Origin: Utricularia gibba
Lineage: Eukaryota > Streptophyta > Magnoliopsida > Lamiales > Lentibulariaceae
Direction: 5' to 3'
NCBI GenBank assembly: GCA_002189035.1
Contig: NEEC01000340.1
Location: forward strand, 1 to 23,796
DNA: 23,796 bases
Of this stretch, positions 1-12,151 are shown one piece after another. The notes under the pieces are model-generated. The model did no database searches and had not been told where the DNA came from. It saw nothing but the letters and a program-made list of their open reading frames with translations. A program made the position numbers and the translations under genes. The stretch's first letter is position 1. The number at the start of each line of letters is the position of its first letter.

Positions 1-345
1 GAAGAGTGCACGAGGCCACCATGAGGTTGTGGCTAGGGACACACCGCTGGCATCTTAAATGATCATCTCGAAATCTGAAATTTCACATCGTCCCATGAAA
101 TAAATATGTCTTGCATGTCAAAAAAATCACATTCGCATCGAGTCAGGTGTCCCGAGTCACATTTTCGCGAACGTGTGGCCACTTCGTTGCACATCTGAAG
201 GCTAATATAAGGCAATCTTCGAGCATTTGTGCCCCTCGGACGAACAAGTTCTCACACGAAAAAAGACCGGCTCGGAACGAGCTTCGAAACGGTATGCTTT
301 GTGCAACATGACTCATCACCGTTTGTAAGATATCCACTCGATACC
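1..345 (+). repeat. Most diverged full-length copy (345 bp)
   Basis: Relative to the reference it has AAATATGTC for ACATACGTC, seven A after ATGTC instead of five, GTGCCCCTCGG for GTGCAGCCTCGG, CTCACACG for CTCAACACG, GGTATGCTTTG for GGTATGATATG, and GTTTGTAAG for GTTCGCAAG. It also carries the long CGCTGGCATC insert near 47-56. It has clearly more substitutions than copies in the interior. Confidence 0.85.
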
Positions 346-689
346 GAAGAGTGCACGAGGCCACCATGAGGTTGTGGCTAGCCACACACCATGGCATCTT
401 AAATGATCATCTCGAAATCCGAAATTTCACATCGTCCATGAAATACATATGTTTGCATGTCAAAAATCACATTCGCATCGAGTCAGGTGTCCCGAGTCAC
501 ATTTTCGCGAACGTGGTGGCCACTTCGTTGCACATCTGAAGGCTAATATAAGGCAATCTTTCGAGCATTTGTGCAGCCTCGGACGAACAAGTTCTCAACA
601 CGAAAGAAGACCGGCTCGGAACGAGCTTCGAAACGGTATGATATGTGCAACATGACTCATCACCGTTCGCAAGATATCCACTCGATACC
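346..689 (+). repeat. Diverged long-form copy (344 bp)
   Basis: Long form with ATGGCATCTTAAATG. It has CTAGCCACACACC in place of CTAGGGACACACCC, AATCCGAAATTTC, and CATATGTTTGC in place of CATACGTCTTGC. Its second half, from about 540, is already canonical. Within one copy, the divergent and homogenised parts are therefore split, as a conversion tract would leave them. Confidence 0.8.
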
Positions 690-2727
690 GAAGAGTGCAC
701 GAGGCCACCATGAGGTGGTGGCTAGGGACACACCCATGGCCTTAAATGATCATCTCGAAATCCAAAATTTCACATCGTCCCATGAAATACATATGTCTTG
801 CATGTCAAAAATCACATTCGCATCGAGTCAGGTGTCCCGAGTCACATTTTCGCGAATGTGGTGGCCACTTCGTTGCACATCTGAAGGCTAATATAAGGCA
901 ATCTTTCGAGCATTTGTGCAGCCTCGGACGAACAAGTTCTCAACACGAAAGAAGACCGGCTCGGAACGAGCTTCGAAACGGTATGATATGTGCAACATGA
1001 CTCATCACCGTTCGCAAGATATCCACTCGATACCGAAGAGTGCACGAGGCCACCATGAGGTGGTGGCTAGGGACACACCCTTAAATGATCATCTCGAAAT
1101 CCAAAATTTCACATCGTCCCATGAAATACATACGTCTTGCATGTCAAAAATCACATTCGCATCGAGTCAGGTGTCCCGAGTCACATTTTCGCGAATGTGG
1201 TGGCCACTTCGTTGCACATCTGAAGGCTAATATAAGGCAATCTTTCGAGCATTTGTGCAGCCTCGGACGAACAAGTTCTCAACACGAAAGAAGACCGGCT
1301 CGGAACGAGCTTCGAAACGGTATGATATGTGCAACATGACTCATCACCGTTCAAGATATCCACTCGATACCGAAGAGTGCACGAGGCCATGAGGTTGTGG
1401 CTAGGGACACACCCTGGCATCTTAAATGATCATCTCGAAATCCAAATTTCACATCGTCCCATGAAATACATATGTCTTGCATGTCAAAAATCACATTCGC
1501 ATCGAGTCAGGTGTCCCGAGTCACATTTTCGCGAATGTGGTGGCCACTTCGTTGCACATCTGAAGGCTAATATAAGGCAATCTTTCGAGCATTTGTGCAG
1601 CCTCGGACGAACAAGTTCTCAACACGAAAGAAGACCGGCTCGGAACGAGCTTCGAAACGGTATGATATGTGCAACATGACTCATCACCGTTCGCAAGATA
1701 TCCACTCGATACCGAAGAGTGCACGAGGCCACCATGAGGTGGTGGCTAGGGACACACCCATTCTTAAAGATCATCTCGAAATCCAAAATTTCACATCGTC
1801 CATGAAATACATACGTCTTGCATGTCAAAAATCACATTCGCATCGAGTCAGGTGTCCCGAGTCACATTTTCGCGAACGTGGTGGCCACTTCGTTGCACAT
1901 CTGAAGGCTAATATAAGGCAATCTTTCGAGCATTTGTGCAGCCTCGGACGAACAAGTTCTCAACACGAAAGAAGACCGGCTCGGAACGAGCTTCGAAACG
2001 GTATGATATGTGCAACATGACTCATCACCGTTCGCAAGATATCCACTCGATACCGAAGAGTGCACGAGGCCACCATGAGGTGGTGGCTAGGGACACACCC
2101 TTAAATGATCATCTCGAAATCCAAAATTTCACATCGTCCATGAAATACATACGTCTTGCATGTCAAAAATCACATTCGCATCGAGTCAGGTGTCCCGAGT
2201 CACATTTTCGCGAATGTGGTGGCCACTTCGTTGCACATCTGAAGGCTAATATAAGGCAATCTTTCGAGCATTTGTGCAGCCTCGGACGAACAAGTTCTCA
2301 ACACGAAAGAAGACCGGCTCGGAACGAGCTTCGAAACGGTATGATATGTGCAACATGACTCATCACCGTTCGCAAGATATCCACTCGATACCGAAGAGTG
2401 CACGAGGCCACCATGAGGTTGGGCTAGGGACACACCCTTAAATGATCATCTCGAAATCCAAATTTCACATCGTCCCATGAAATACATACGTCTTGCATGT
2501 CAAAAATCATTCGCATCGAGTCAGGTGTCCCGAGTCACATTTTCGCGAATGTGGTGGCCACTTCGTTGCACATCTGAAGGCTAATATAAGGCAATCTTTC
2601 GAGCATTTGTGCAGCCTCGGACGAACAAGTTCTCAACACGAAAGAAGACCGGCTCGGAACGAGCTTCGAAACGGTATGATATGTGCAACATGACTCATCA
2701 CCGTTCGCAAGATATCCACTCGATACC

Positions 2728-3052
2728 GAAGAGTGCACGAGGCCACCATGAGGTGGTGGCTAGGATGAAATGATCATCTCGAAATCCAAAATTTCACATC
2801 GTCCATGAAATACATATGTCTTGCATGTCAAAAATCACATTCGCATCGAGTCAGGTGTCCGAGTCACATTTTCGCGAATGGTGGCCACTTCGTTGCACAT
2901 CTGAAGGCTAATATAAGGCAATCTTTCGAGCATTTGTGCAGCCTCGGACGAACAAGTTCTCAACAAAAGAAGACCGGCTCGGAACGAGCTTCGAAACGGT
3001 ATGATATGTGCAACATGACTCATCACCGTTCGCAAGATATCCACTCGATACC
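2728..3052 (+). repeat. Shortened copy (325 bp) with a leader deletion
   Basis: After GTGGCTAGG the usual segment through CACACCC is missing and the sequence resumes as ATGAAATGATC near 2765. Further small losses are one C in GTGTCCGAG, TG in GCGAATGGTGG, and CACG contracted to CA in CAACAAAAGAAG. Confidence 0.85.
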
Positions 3053-4406
3053 GAAGAGTGCACGAGGCCACCATGAGGTTGTGGCTAGGGACACACCCTT
3101 AAATGATCATCTCGAAATCCAAAATTTCACATCGTCCCATGAAATACATACGTCTTGCATGTCAAAAATCACATTCGCATCGAGTCAGGTGTCCCGAGTC
3201 ACATTTTCGCGAATGTGGTGGCCACTTCGTTGCACATCTGAAGGCTAATATATAGGCAATCTTTCGAGCATTTGTGCAGCCTCGGACGAACAAGTTCTCA
3301 ACACGAAAGAAGACCGGCTCGGAACGAGCTTCGAAACGGTATGATATGTGCAACATGACTCATCACCGTTTCGCAAGATATCCACTCGATACCGAAGAGT
3401 GCACGAGGCCACCATGAGGTGTGGCTAGGGACACACCCTTAAAATGATCATCTCGAAATCCAAATTTTCACATCGTCCCATGAAATACATACGTCTTGCA
3501 TGTCAAAAATCACATTCGCATCGAGTCAGGTGTCCCGAGTCACATTTTCGCGAATGTGGTGGCCACTTCGTTGCACATCTGAAGGCTAATATAAGGCAAT
3601 CTTTCGAGCATTTGTGCAGCCTCGGACGAACAAGTTCTCAACACGAAAGAAGACCGGCTCGGAACGAGCTTCGAAACGGTATGATATGTGCAACATGACT
3701 CATCACCGTTCGCAAGATATCCACTCGATACCGAAGAGTGCACGAGGCCACCATGAGGTGGTGGCTAGGGACACACCCCTTAAATGATCATCTCGAAATC
3801 CAAAATTTCACATCGTCCATGAAATACATACGTCTTGCATGTCAAAAATCACATTCGCATCGAGTCAGGTGTCCCGAGTCACATTTTCGCGAATGTGGTG
3901 CCACTTCGTTGCACATCTGAAGGCTAATATAAGGCAATCTTTCGAGCATTTGTGCAGCCTCGGACGAACAAGTTCTCAACACGAAAGAAGACCGGCTCGG
4001 AACGAGCTTCGAAACGGTATGATATGTGCAACATGACTCATCACCGTTCGCAAGATATCCACTCGATACGAAGAGTGCACGAGGCCACCATGAGGTGGTG
4101 GCTAGGGACACACCCTTAAATGATCATCTCGAAATCCAAAATTTCACATCGTCCATGAAATACATACGTCTTGCATGTCAAAAATCACATTCGCATCGAG
4201 TCAGGTGTCCCGAGTCACATTTTCGCGAATGTGGTGGCCACTTCGTTGCACATCTGAAGGCTAATATAAGGCAATCTTTCGAGCATTTGTGCAGCCTCGG
4301 ACGAACAAGTTCTCAACACGAAAGAAGACCGGCTCGGAACGAGCTTCGAAACGGTATGATATGTGCAACATGACTCATCACCGTTTCAAGATATCCACTC
4401 GATACC

Positions 4407-4716
4407 GAAGAGTGCACGAGGCCACCATGAGGTGTGGCTAGGGACACACCCTTAAATGATCATCTCGAAATCCAAAATTTCACATCGTCCCATGAAATAC
4501 ATACGTCTTGCATGTCAAAAATCACATTCGCATCGAGTCAGGTGTCCCGTCACATTCGCGAACACTTCGTTGCACATCTGAAGCTAATATAAGGCAATCT
4601 TTCGAGCATTTGTGCAGCCTCGGACGAACAAGTTCTCAACACGAAAGAAGACCGGCTCGGAACGAGCTTCGAAACGGTATGATATGTGCAACATGACTCA
4701 TCATCCACTCGATACC
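4407..4716 (+). repeat. Shortened copy (310 bp) with several deletions
   Basis: CCCGAGTCACATTTTCGCG is reduced to CCCGTCACATTCGCG at about 4546-4560. The TGTGGTGGC segment before CACTTCG is absent, GAAGGCTAAT is GAAGCTAAT, and about 14 bp (CCGTTCGCAAGATA) is missing between CTCATCA and TCCACTCG near 4703. The breakpoints fall at very short repeats, as in slippage. Confidence 0.85.
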
Positions 4717-6730
4717 GAAGAGTGCACGAGGCCACCATGAGGTGTGGCTAGGGACACACACTTAAATGATCATCTCGAAATCCAAATTTCACATCGTCCC
4801 ATGAAATACATACGTCTTGCATGTCAAAAATCACATTCGCATCGAGTCAGGTGTCCCGAGTCACATTTCGCGAATGTGGTGGCCACTTCGTTGCACATCT
4901 GAAGGCTAATATAAGGCAATCTTTCGAGCATTTGTGCAGCCTCGGACGAACAAGTTCTCAACACGAAAGAAGACCGGCTCGAACGAGCTTCGAAACGGTA
5001 TGATATGTGCAACATGACTCATCACCGTTCGCAAGATATCCACTCGATACCGAAGAGTGCACGAGGCCACCATGAGGTGGTGGCTAGGGACACACCCTTC
5101 TTAAATGATCATCTCGAAATCCAAAATTTCACATCGTCCCATGAAATACATACGTCTTGCATGTCAAAAATCACATTCGCATCGAGTCAGGTGTCCCGAG
5201 TCACATTTCGCGAGGTGGCCACTCGTTGCACATCTGAAGGCTAATATAAGGCAATCTTTCGAGCATTTGTGCAGCCTCGGACGAACAAGTTCTCAACACG
5301 AAAGAAGACCGGCTCGGAACGAGCTTCGAAACGGTATGATATGTGCAACATGACTCATCACCGTTCGCAAGATATCCACTCGATACCGAAGAGTGCACGA
5401 GGCCACCATGAGGTGGTGGCTAGGGACACACCCTTAAATGATCATCTCGAAATCCAAAATTTCACATCGTCCCATGAAATACATACGTCTTGCATGTCAA
5501 AAATCACATTCGCATCGAGTCAGGTGTCCCGAGTCACATTTTCGCGAATGTGGTGGCCACTTCGTTGCACATCTGAAGGCTAATATAAGGCAATCTTTCG
5601 AGCATTTGTGCAGCTCGGACGAACAAGTTCTCAACACGAAAGAAGACCGGCTCGGAACGAGCTTCGAAACGGTATGATATGTGCAACATGACTCATCACC
5701 GTTTCAAGATATCCACTCGATACCGAAGAGTGCACGAGGCCACCATGAGGTTGTGGCTAGGGACATTAAAATGATCATCTCGAAATCCAAAATTTCACAT
5801 CGTCCCATGAAATACATACGTCTTGCATGTCAAAAATCACATTCGCATCGAGTCAGGTGTCCCGAGTCACATTTTCGCGAATGTGGTGGCCACTTCGTTG
5901 CACATCTGAAGGCTAATATAGGCAATCTTTCGAGCATTTGTGCAGCCTCGGACGAACAAGTTCTCAAACGAAAAAAGACCGGCTCGGAACGAGCTTCGAA
6001 ACGGTATGATATGTGCAACATGACTCATCACCGTTCGCAAGATATCCACTCGATACCGAAGAGTGCACGAGGCCACCATGAGGTGTGGCTAGGACACACC
6101 CTTCTTAAATGATCATCTCGAAATCCAAATTTCACATCGTCCATGAAATACATACGTCTTGCATGTCAAAAATCACATTCGCATCGAGTCAGGTGTCCCG
6201 AGTCACATTTTCGCGAATGTGGTGGCCACTTCGTTGCACATCTGAAGGCTAATATAAGGCAATCTTTCGAGCATTTGTGCAGCCTCGGACGAACAAGTTC
6301 TCAACACGAAAGAAGACCGGCTCGGAACGAGCTTCGAAACGGTATGATATGTGCAACATGACTCATCACCGTTCGCAAGATATCCACTCGATACCGAAGA
6401 GTGCACGAGGCCACCATGAGGTGGTGGCTAGGGACACACCCTTAAATGATCATCTCGAAATCCAAAATTTCACATCGTCCCATGAAATACATACGTCTTG
6501 CATGTCAAAAATCACATTCGCATCGAGTCAGGTGTCCCGAGTCACATTTCGCGAATGTGGTGGCCACTTCGTTGCACATCTGAAGCTAATATAAGGCAAT
6601 CTTTCGAGCATTTGTGCAGCCTCGGACGAACAAGTTCTCAACAAAAGAAGACCGGCTCGGAACGAGCTTCGAAACGGTATGATATGTGCAACATGACTCA
6701 TCACCGTTCGCAAGATATCCACTCGATACC

Positions 6731-7061
6731 GAAGAGTGCACGAGGCCACCATGAGGTGGTGGCTAGGGACACACCCTTAAATGATCATCTCGAAATCCAA
6801 AATTTCACATCGTCCCATGAAATACATACGTCTTGCATGTCAAAAATCACATTCGCATCGAGTCAGGTGTCCCGAGTCACATTTTCGCGAATGTGGTGGC
6901 CACTTCGTTGCACATCTGAAAATATATAATGGCAGAGCATTTGTGCAGCCTCGGACGAACAAGTTCTCAACACGAAAGAAGACCGGCTCGGAACGAGCTT
7001 CGAAACGGTATGATATGTGCAACATGACTCATCACCGTTTGCAAGATATCCACTCGATACC
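6731..7061 (+). repeat. Copy with a private replaced segment
   Basis: Between ATCTGAA and GAGCATTTG, this copy alone has AATATATAATGGCA (about 6921-6934) in place of the usual segment with GGCTAATATAAGG and CAATCTTTC. The rest of the unit is close to canonical. The replacement is A/T-rich and partly resembles the lost AATATAA core. Confidence 0.85.
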
Positions 7062-10000
7062 GAAGAGTGCACGAGGCCACCATGAGGTGTGGCTAGGGAC
7101 ACACCCTGGCATCTTAAATGATCATCTCGAAATCCAAAATTTCACATCGTCCCATGAAATACATACGTCTTGCATGTCAAAAATCACATTCGCATCGAGT
7201 CAGGTGTCCCGAGTCACATTTTCGCGAATGTGGTGGCCACTTCGTTGCACATCTGAAGGCTAATATAAGGCAATCTTTCGAGCATTTGTGCAGCCTCGGA
7301 CGAACAAGTTCTCAACACGAAAAAGACCGGCTCGGAACGAGCTTCGAAACGGTATGATATGTGCAACATGACTCATCACCGTTCGCAAGATATCCACTCG
7401 ATACCGAAGAGTGCACGAGGCCACCATGAGGTGTGGCTAGGGACACACCCTTCTTAAATGATCATCTCGAAATCCAAATTTCACATCGTCCATGAAATAC
7501 ATACGTCTTTGCATGTCAAAAATCACATTCGCATCGAGTCAGGTGTCCCGAGTCACATTTTCGCGAATGTGGTGGCCACTCGTTGCACATCTGAAGGCTA
7601 ATATAAGGCAATCTTTCGAGCATTTGTGCAGCCTCGGACGAACAAGTTCTCAACACGAAAGAAGACCGGCTCGGAACGAGCTTCGAAACGGTATGATATG
7701 TGCAACATGACTCATCACCGTTCGCAAGATATCCACTCGATACCGAAGAGTGCACGAGGCCACCATGAGGTGGTGGCTAGGGACACACCTTAAATGATCA
7801 TCTCGAAATCCAAATTTCACATCGTCCCATGAAATACATACGTCTTGCATGTCAAAAATCACATTCGCATCGAGTCAGGTGTCCCGAGTCACATTTTCGC
7901 GAATGTGGTGGCCACTTCGTTGCACATCTGAAGGCTAATATAAGGCAATCTTTCGAGCATTTGTGCAGCCTCGGACGAACAAGTTCTCAACACGAAAGAA
8001 GACCGGCTCGGAACGAGCTTCGAAACGGTATGATATGTGCAACATGACTCATCACCGTTCGCAAGATATCCACTCGATACCGAAGAGTGCACGAGGCCAC
8101 CATGAGGTGGTGGCTAGGACACACCCTTAAATGATCATCTCGAAATCCAAAATTTCACATCGTCCATGAAATACATACGTCTTGCATGTCAAAAATCACA
8201 TTCGCATCGAGTCAGGTGTCCCGAGTCACATTTCGCGAATGTGGTGGCCACTTCGTTGCACATCTGAAGGCTAATATAAGGCAATCTTTCGAGCATTTGT
8301 GCAGCCTCGGACGAACAAGTTCTCAACACGAAAGAAGACCGGCTCGGAACGAGCTTCGAAACGGTATGATATGTGCAACATGACTCATCACCGTTCGCAA
8401 GATATCCACTCGATACCGAAGAGTGCACGAGGCCACCATGAGGTGTGGCTAGGGACACACCCTTCTTAAATGATCATCTCGAAATCCAAATTTCACATCG
8501 TCCCATGAAATACATACGTCTTGCATGTCAAAAATCACATTCGCATCGAGTCAGGTGTCCCGAGTCACATTTTCGCGAATGTGGTGGCCACTTCGTTGCA
8601 CATCTGAAGGCTAATATAAGGCAATCTTTCGAGCATTTGTGCAGCCTCGGACGAACAAGTTCTCAACACGAAAGAAGACCGGCTCGGAACGAGCTTCGAA
8701 ACGGTATGATATGTGCAACATGACTCATCACCGTTCGCAAGATATCCACTCGATACCGAAGAGTGCACGAGGCCACCATGAGGTGTGGCTAGGGACACAC
8801 CCTTCTTAAATGATCATCTCGAAATCCAAAATTTCACATCGTCCATGAAATACATACGTCTTGCATGTCAAAAATCACATTCGCATCGAGTCAGGTGTCC
8901 CGAGTCACATTTTCGCGAATGGTGGCCACTTCGTTGCACATCTGAAGGCTAATATAAGGCAATCTTTCGAGCATTTGTGCAGCCTCGGACGAACAAGTTC
9001 TCAACACGAAAGAAGACCGGCTCGGAACGAGCTTCGAAACGGTATGATATGTGCAACATGACTCATCACCGTTCGCAAGATATCCACTCGATACCGAAGA
9101 GTGCACGAGGCCACCATGAGGTGGTGGCTAGGGACACACCCTTAAATGATCATCTCGAAATCCAAAATTTCACATCGTCCCATGAAATACATACGTCTTG
9201 CATGTCAAAAATCACATTCGCATCGAGTCAGGTGTCCCGAGTCACATTTTCGCGAATGTGGTGGCCACTTCGTTGCACATCTGAAGGCTAATATAAGGCA
9301 ATCTTTCGAGCATTTGTGCAGCCTCGGACGAACAAGTTCTCAACACGAAAGAAGACCGGCTCGGAACGAGCTTCGAAACGGTATGATATGTGCAACATGA
9401 CTCATCACCGTTCGCAAGATATCCACTCGATACCGAAGAGTGCACGAGGCCACCATGAGGTGGTGGCTAGGGACACACCCTTAAATGATCATCTCGAAAT
9501 CCAAAATTTCACATCGTCCCATGAAATACATACGTCTTGCATGTCAAAAATCACATTCGCATCGAGTCAGGTGTCCCGAGTCACATTTTCGCGAATGTGG
9601 TGGCCACTTCGTTGCACATCTGAAGGCTAATATAAGGCAATCTTTCGAGCATTTGTGCAGCCTCGGACGAACAAGTTCTCAACACGAAAGAAGACCGGCT
9701 CGGAACGAGCTTCGAAACGGTATGATATGTGCAACATGACTCATCACCGTTCGCAAGATATCCACTCGATACCGAAGAGTGCACGAGGCCACCATGAGGT
9801 GTGGCTAGGGACACACCCTTAAAATGATCATCTCGAAATCCAAAATTTCACATCGTCCCATGAAATACATACGTCTTGCATGTCAAAAATCACATTCGCA
9901 TCGAGTCAGGTGTCCCGAGTCACATTTTCGCGAATGTGTGGCCACTTCGTTGCACATCTGAAGCTAATATAAGGCAATCTTTCGAGCATTTGTGCAGCCT

Positions 10001-10449
10001 CGGACGAACAAGTTCTCAACACGAAAGAAGACCGGCTCGGAACGAGCTTCGAAACGGTATGATATGTGCAACATGACTCATCACCGTTCGCAAGATATCC
10101 ACTCGATACCGAAGAGTGCACGAGGCCACCATGAGGTGGTGGCTAGGGACACACCCTTAAATGATCATCTCGAAATCCAAAATTTCACATCGTCCCATGA
10201 AATACATACGTCTTGCATGTCAAAAATCACATTCGCATCGAGTCAGGTGTCCCGAGTCACATTTTCGCGAATGTGGTGGCCACTTCGTTGCACATCTGAA
10301 GGCTAATATAAGGCAATCTTTCGAGCATTTGTGCAGCTCGGACGAACAAGTTCTCAACACGAAAGAAGACCGGCTCGGAACGAGCTTCGAAACGGTATGA
10401 TATGTGCAACATGACTCATCACCGTTTCGCAAGATATCCACTCGATACC

Positions 10450-10666
10450 GAAGAGTGCACGAGGCCACCATGAGGTTGTGGCTAGGGACACACCCTTCAT
10501 CTCGAAATGATCATCGTCTTGCATGTCAAAAATCACAAAGTCAGGTTTCACATTTTCGTGTGGTGGCCACTTCGTTGCACATCTGAAGGCTAATATAAGG
10601 CAATCTTTCGAGCATTTGTGCAGCCTTGCATTCGTCAACATGACTCATCACAAGATTCCACTCGCC
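10450..10666 (+). repeat. Truncated, rearranged copy (217 bp)
   Basis: In 10497-10562 the words CATCTCGAAAT and GATCAT are in inverted order relative to the reference, and much of unit 67-100 is lost. After GCAGCC (about 10624) roughly 70 bp of the usual unit is replaced by TTGCATTCG, joining directly to CAACATGACTCATCAC. The CCG before GTTCGCAAG is also gone. Confidence 0.85.
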
Positions 10667-10929
10667 GATGCACGAGGCCACCATGAGGTGGTGGCAGGTG
10701 TCCCGAGTCATGAAATACATACGTTTCATGCGAAGTCAGTGTCCCGAGTGGAATGGTGGCCACTTCGTTGCACATCTGAAGGCTAATATAAGGCAATCTT
10801 TCGAGCATTTGTGCAGCCTCGGACGAACAAGTTCTCAACACGAAAGAAGACCGGCTCGGAACGAGCTTCGAAACGGTATGATATGTGCAACATGACTCAT
10901 CACCGTTCGCAAGATATCCACTCGATACC
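10667..10929 (+). repeat. Rearranged copy (263 bp) with displaced words
   Basis: After GAGGTGGTGGC, the words AGGTGTCCCGAGTCA (unit about 135-149) come before TGAAATACATACG (unit about 88-100), the reverse of the normal order. A second GTCAGTGTCCCGAGT then follows at about 10734-10748. From about 10757 to the end the copy is canonical. An out-of-order word cannot come from simple deletion; it needs a duplication plus loss, or a template switch. Confidence 0.85.
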
Positions 10930-11410
10930 GAAGAGTGCACGAGGCCACCATGAGGTGGTGGCTAGGGACACACCTTAAATGATCATCTCGAAATCCAAAA
11001 TTTCACATCGTCCCATGAAATACATACGTCTTGCATGTCAAAAATCACATTCGCATCGAGTCAGGTGTCCCGAGTCACATTTTCGCGAATGTGGTGGCCA
11101 CTTCGTTGCACATCTGAAGGCTAATATAAGGCAATCTTTCGAGCATTTGTGCAGCTCGGACGAACAAGTTCTCAACACGAAAGAAGACGAACGAAGTTCA
11201 ACATCATCACACCACTCGATAAGAAGACCGAGCTCGATCATCTCGAAATCGTCCCAGCATTCTTGCATGTCAACGGAGTATGAGTACATTTTCGTGCAAC
11301 ATCTGAAGGCTAATATAAGGCAATCTTTCGAGCATTTGTGCAGCCTCGGACGAACAAGTTCTCAACACGAAAGAAGACAAGATTCGATCAACACTCGATA
11401 CCACTCGATA
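10930..11410 (+). repeat. Compound unit (481 bp), scrambled core at 11187-11299
   Basis: The first part, to about 11186, is nearly canonical, with CTCGG lacking one C. At 11187-11299 lies the least monomer-like stretch of the window, made of short words such as CATCATCAC, CCACTCGATAAG, GATCATCTCGAAATC, CGTCCCA and TCTTGCATGTCAA. A partial second body at 11300-11375 follows, then a duplicated CACTCGATACCACTCGATA (about 11393-11411) before the next phase mark. The core reads as a compressed copy of the unit in roughly the right order. Confidence 0.8.
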
Positions 11411-11880
11411 GAGAGTGCACGAGGCCACCATGAGGTGGTGTGGGACTAGATCATCTCGAAATCCAAATTTCACATCGTCCATGAAATACATACGTCTTGC
11501 ATGTCAAAAATCACATTCGCATCGAGTCAGGTGTCCCGAGTCACATTTTCGCGAATGTGGTGGCGTTGCAATCTGATCAATCAAAATTCTCAACATCGTC
11601 GAAACGGTATGATATGTGCAACATGACTCATCACCGTTTAAGATATCATATGTCTTGCATGTCAAAATCCATCACATTCCCATGAAATACATACGTCTTG
11701 CAGTCAGCATCGAGTCAGTGTCCCGAGTCACATTTTCGCGAATGTGGTGTTGCACATCTTCGTTGCAGCCTCGGACGAACAAGTTCTCAACACGAAAGAA
11801 GACCGCTCGGAACGAGCTTCGAAACGGTATGATATGTGCAACATGACTCATCACCGTTCGCAAGATATCCACTCGATACC
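11411..11880 (+). repeat. Compound unit (470 bp) with internal partial duplication
   Basis: Begins with GAGAGTGCAC (one A lost) and GGTGGTGTGGGACTAGATC, a shuffled form of the leader. After GTGGTGG (about 11564) the unit jumps to GTTGCAATCTGATCAATC and quickly to CGAAACGG. After GTTTAAGATATCA it re-enters the TCTTGCATGTC region and runs through a second partial body. The re-entry contains the 51-bp junction also found at 14658-14708. Confidence 0.82.
11652..11702 (+). repeat. 51-bp rearranged junction, copy A
   Basis: This stretch holds GTCTTGCATGTCAAAATC, then CATCACATTCCC, then CATGAAATACATACG and a second GTCTTGCA. In the reference unit GTCTTGCATGTC occurs once, after CATGAAATACATACG. Here it occurs on both sides of that word, so the arrangement is derived. 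The same 51 bp recurs at 14658-14708. Confidence 0.88.
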
Positions 11881-12151
11881 GAAGAGTGCACGAGGCCACC
11901 ATGAGGTGGTGGCTAGGGACACACCCTTAAAATGATCGGACATACGTCTTTGCATGTCACACAGCATCGAGTCTCAACATTTTCGAAACTTCGACATCTG
12001 AAGGCTAATATAAGGCAATCTTTCGAGCATTTGTGCAGCCTCGGACGAACAAGTTCTCAACACGAAAGAAGACCGGCTCGGAACGAGCTTCGAAACGGTA
12101 TGATATGTGCAACATGACTCATCACCGTTCGCAAGATATCCACTCGATACC
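11881..12151 (+). repeat. Truncated copy (271 bp)
   Basis: After CCCTTAAAATGATC (about 11937) the sequence jumps to GGACATACGTCTTTGCATGTC, then to CAGCATCGAGTCTCAACATTTTCGAAACTTCG in broken fragments up to 11995. The canonical body resumes at CATCTGAAGGC. About 70 bp are missing in all, at several breakpoints rather than one. Confidence 0.85.

Larger units (their letters stand above)
1..2392 (+). repeat. Left block: seven divergent, mostly longer satellite copies
   Basis: Seven copies of 345, 344, 345, 337, 342, 341 and 338 bp. They hold most of the base substitutions in the window. Examples are CATATG instead of CATACG (second, third and fifth copies), GAACGTG instead of GAATGTG (first, second and sixth) and GTTGTGG instead of GTGGTGG (first, second and fifth). 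The first, second and fifth copies carry an extra TGGCATC-like segment before TTAAATG or CTTAAATG, and the third has a shorter remnant of it. Higher divergence is what is expected nearer an array edge, but no flank is visible. Confidence 0.85.
2393..10449 (+). repeat. Regular satellite block, 24 copies
   Basis: Twenty-four consecutive copies, mostly 331-344 bp, with two short outliers of 325 bp (2728) and 310 bp (4407). Differences are mainly 1-3 bp losses at GGTGGTGG, GGGAC, CCAAAATTT, GTCCCATG, CATTTTCG, AATGTGGTGG, GCCTCGG and CCGTTCGCAAG. Copies at 9096 and 9435 match the reference. No inserted element or gene interrupts the block. Confidence 0.93.

Noticed and set aside
6781-7263. Open reading frames of 60-160 codons, the longest here, recurring in every unit on both strands
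   Set aside because: They are by-products of the repeat. The canonical 339-bp unit is a multiple of three and has stops in all frames, so the same short frames recur. Small indels shift or fuse them freely. No known domain, codon signal or conserved start context is seen.
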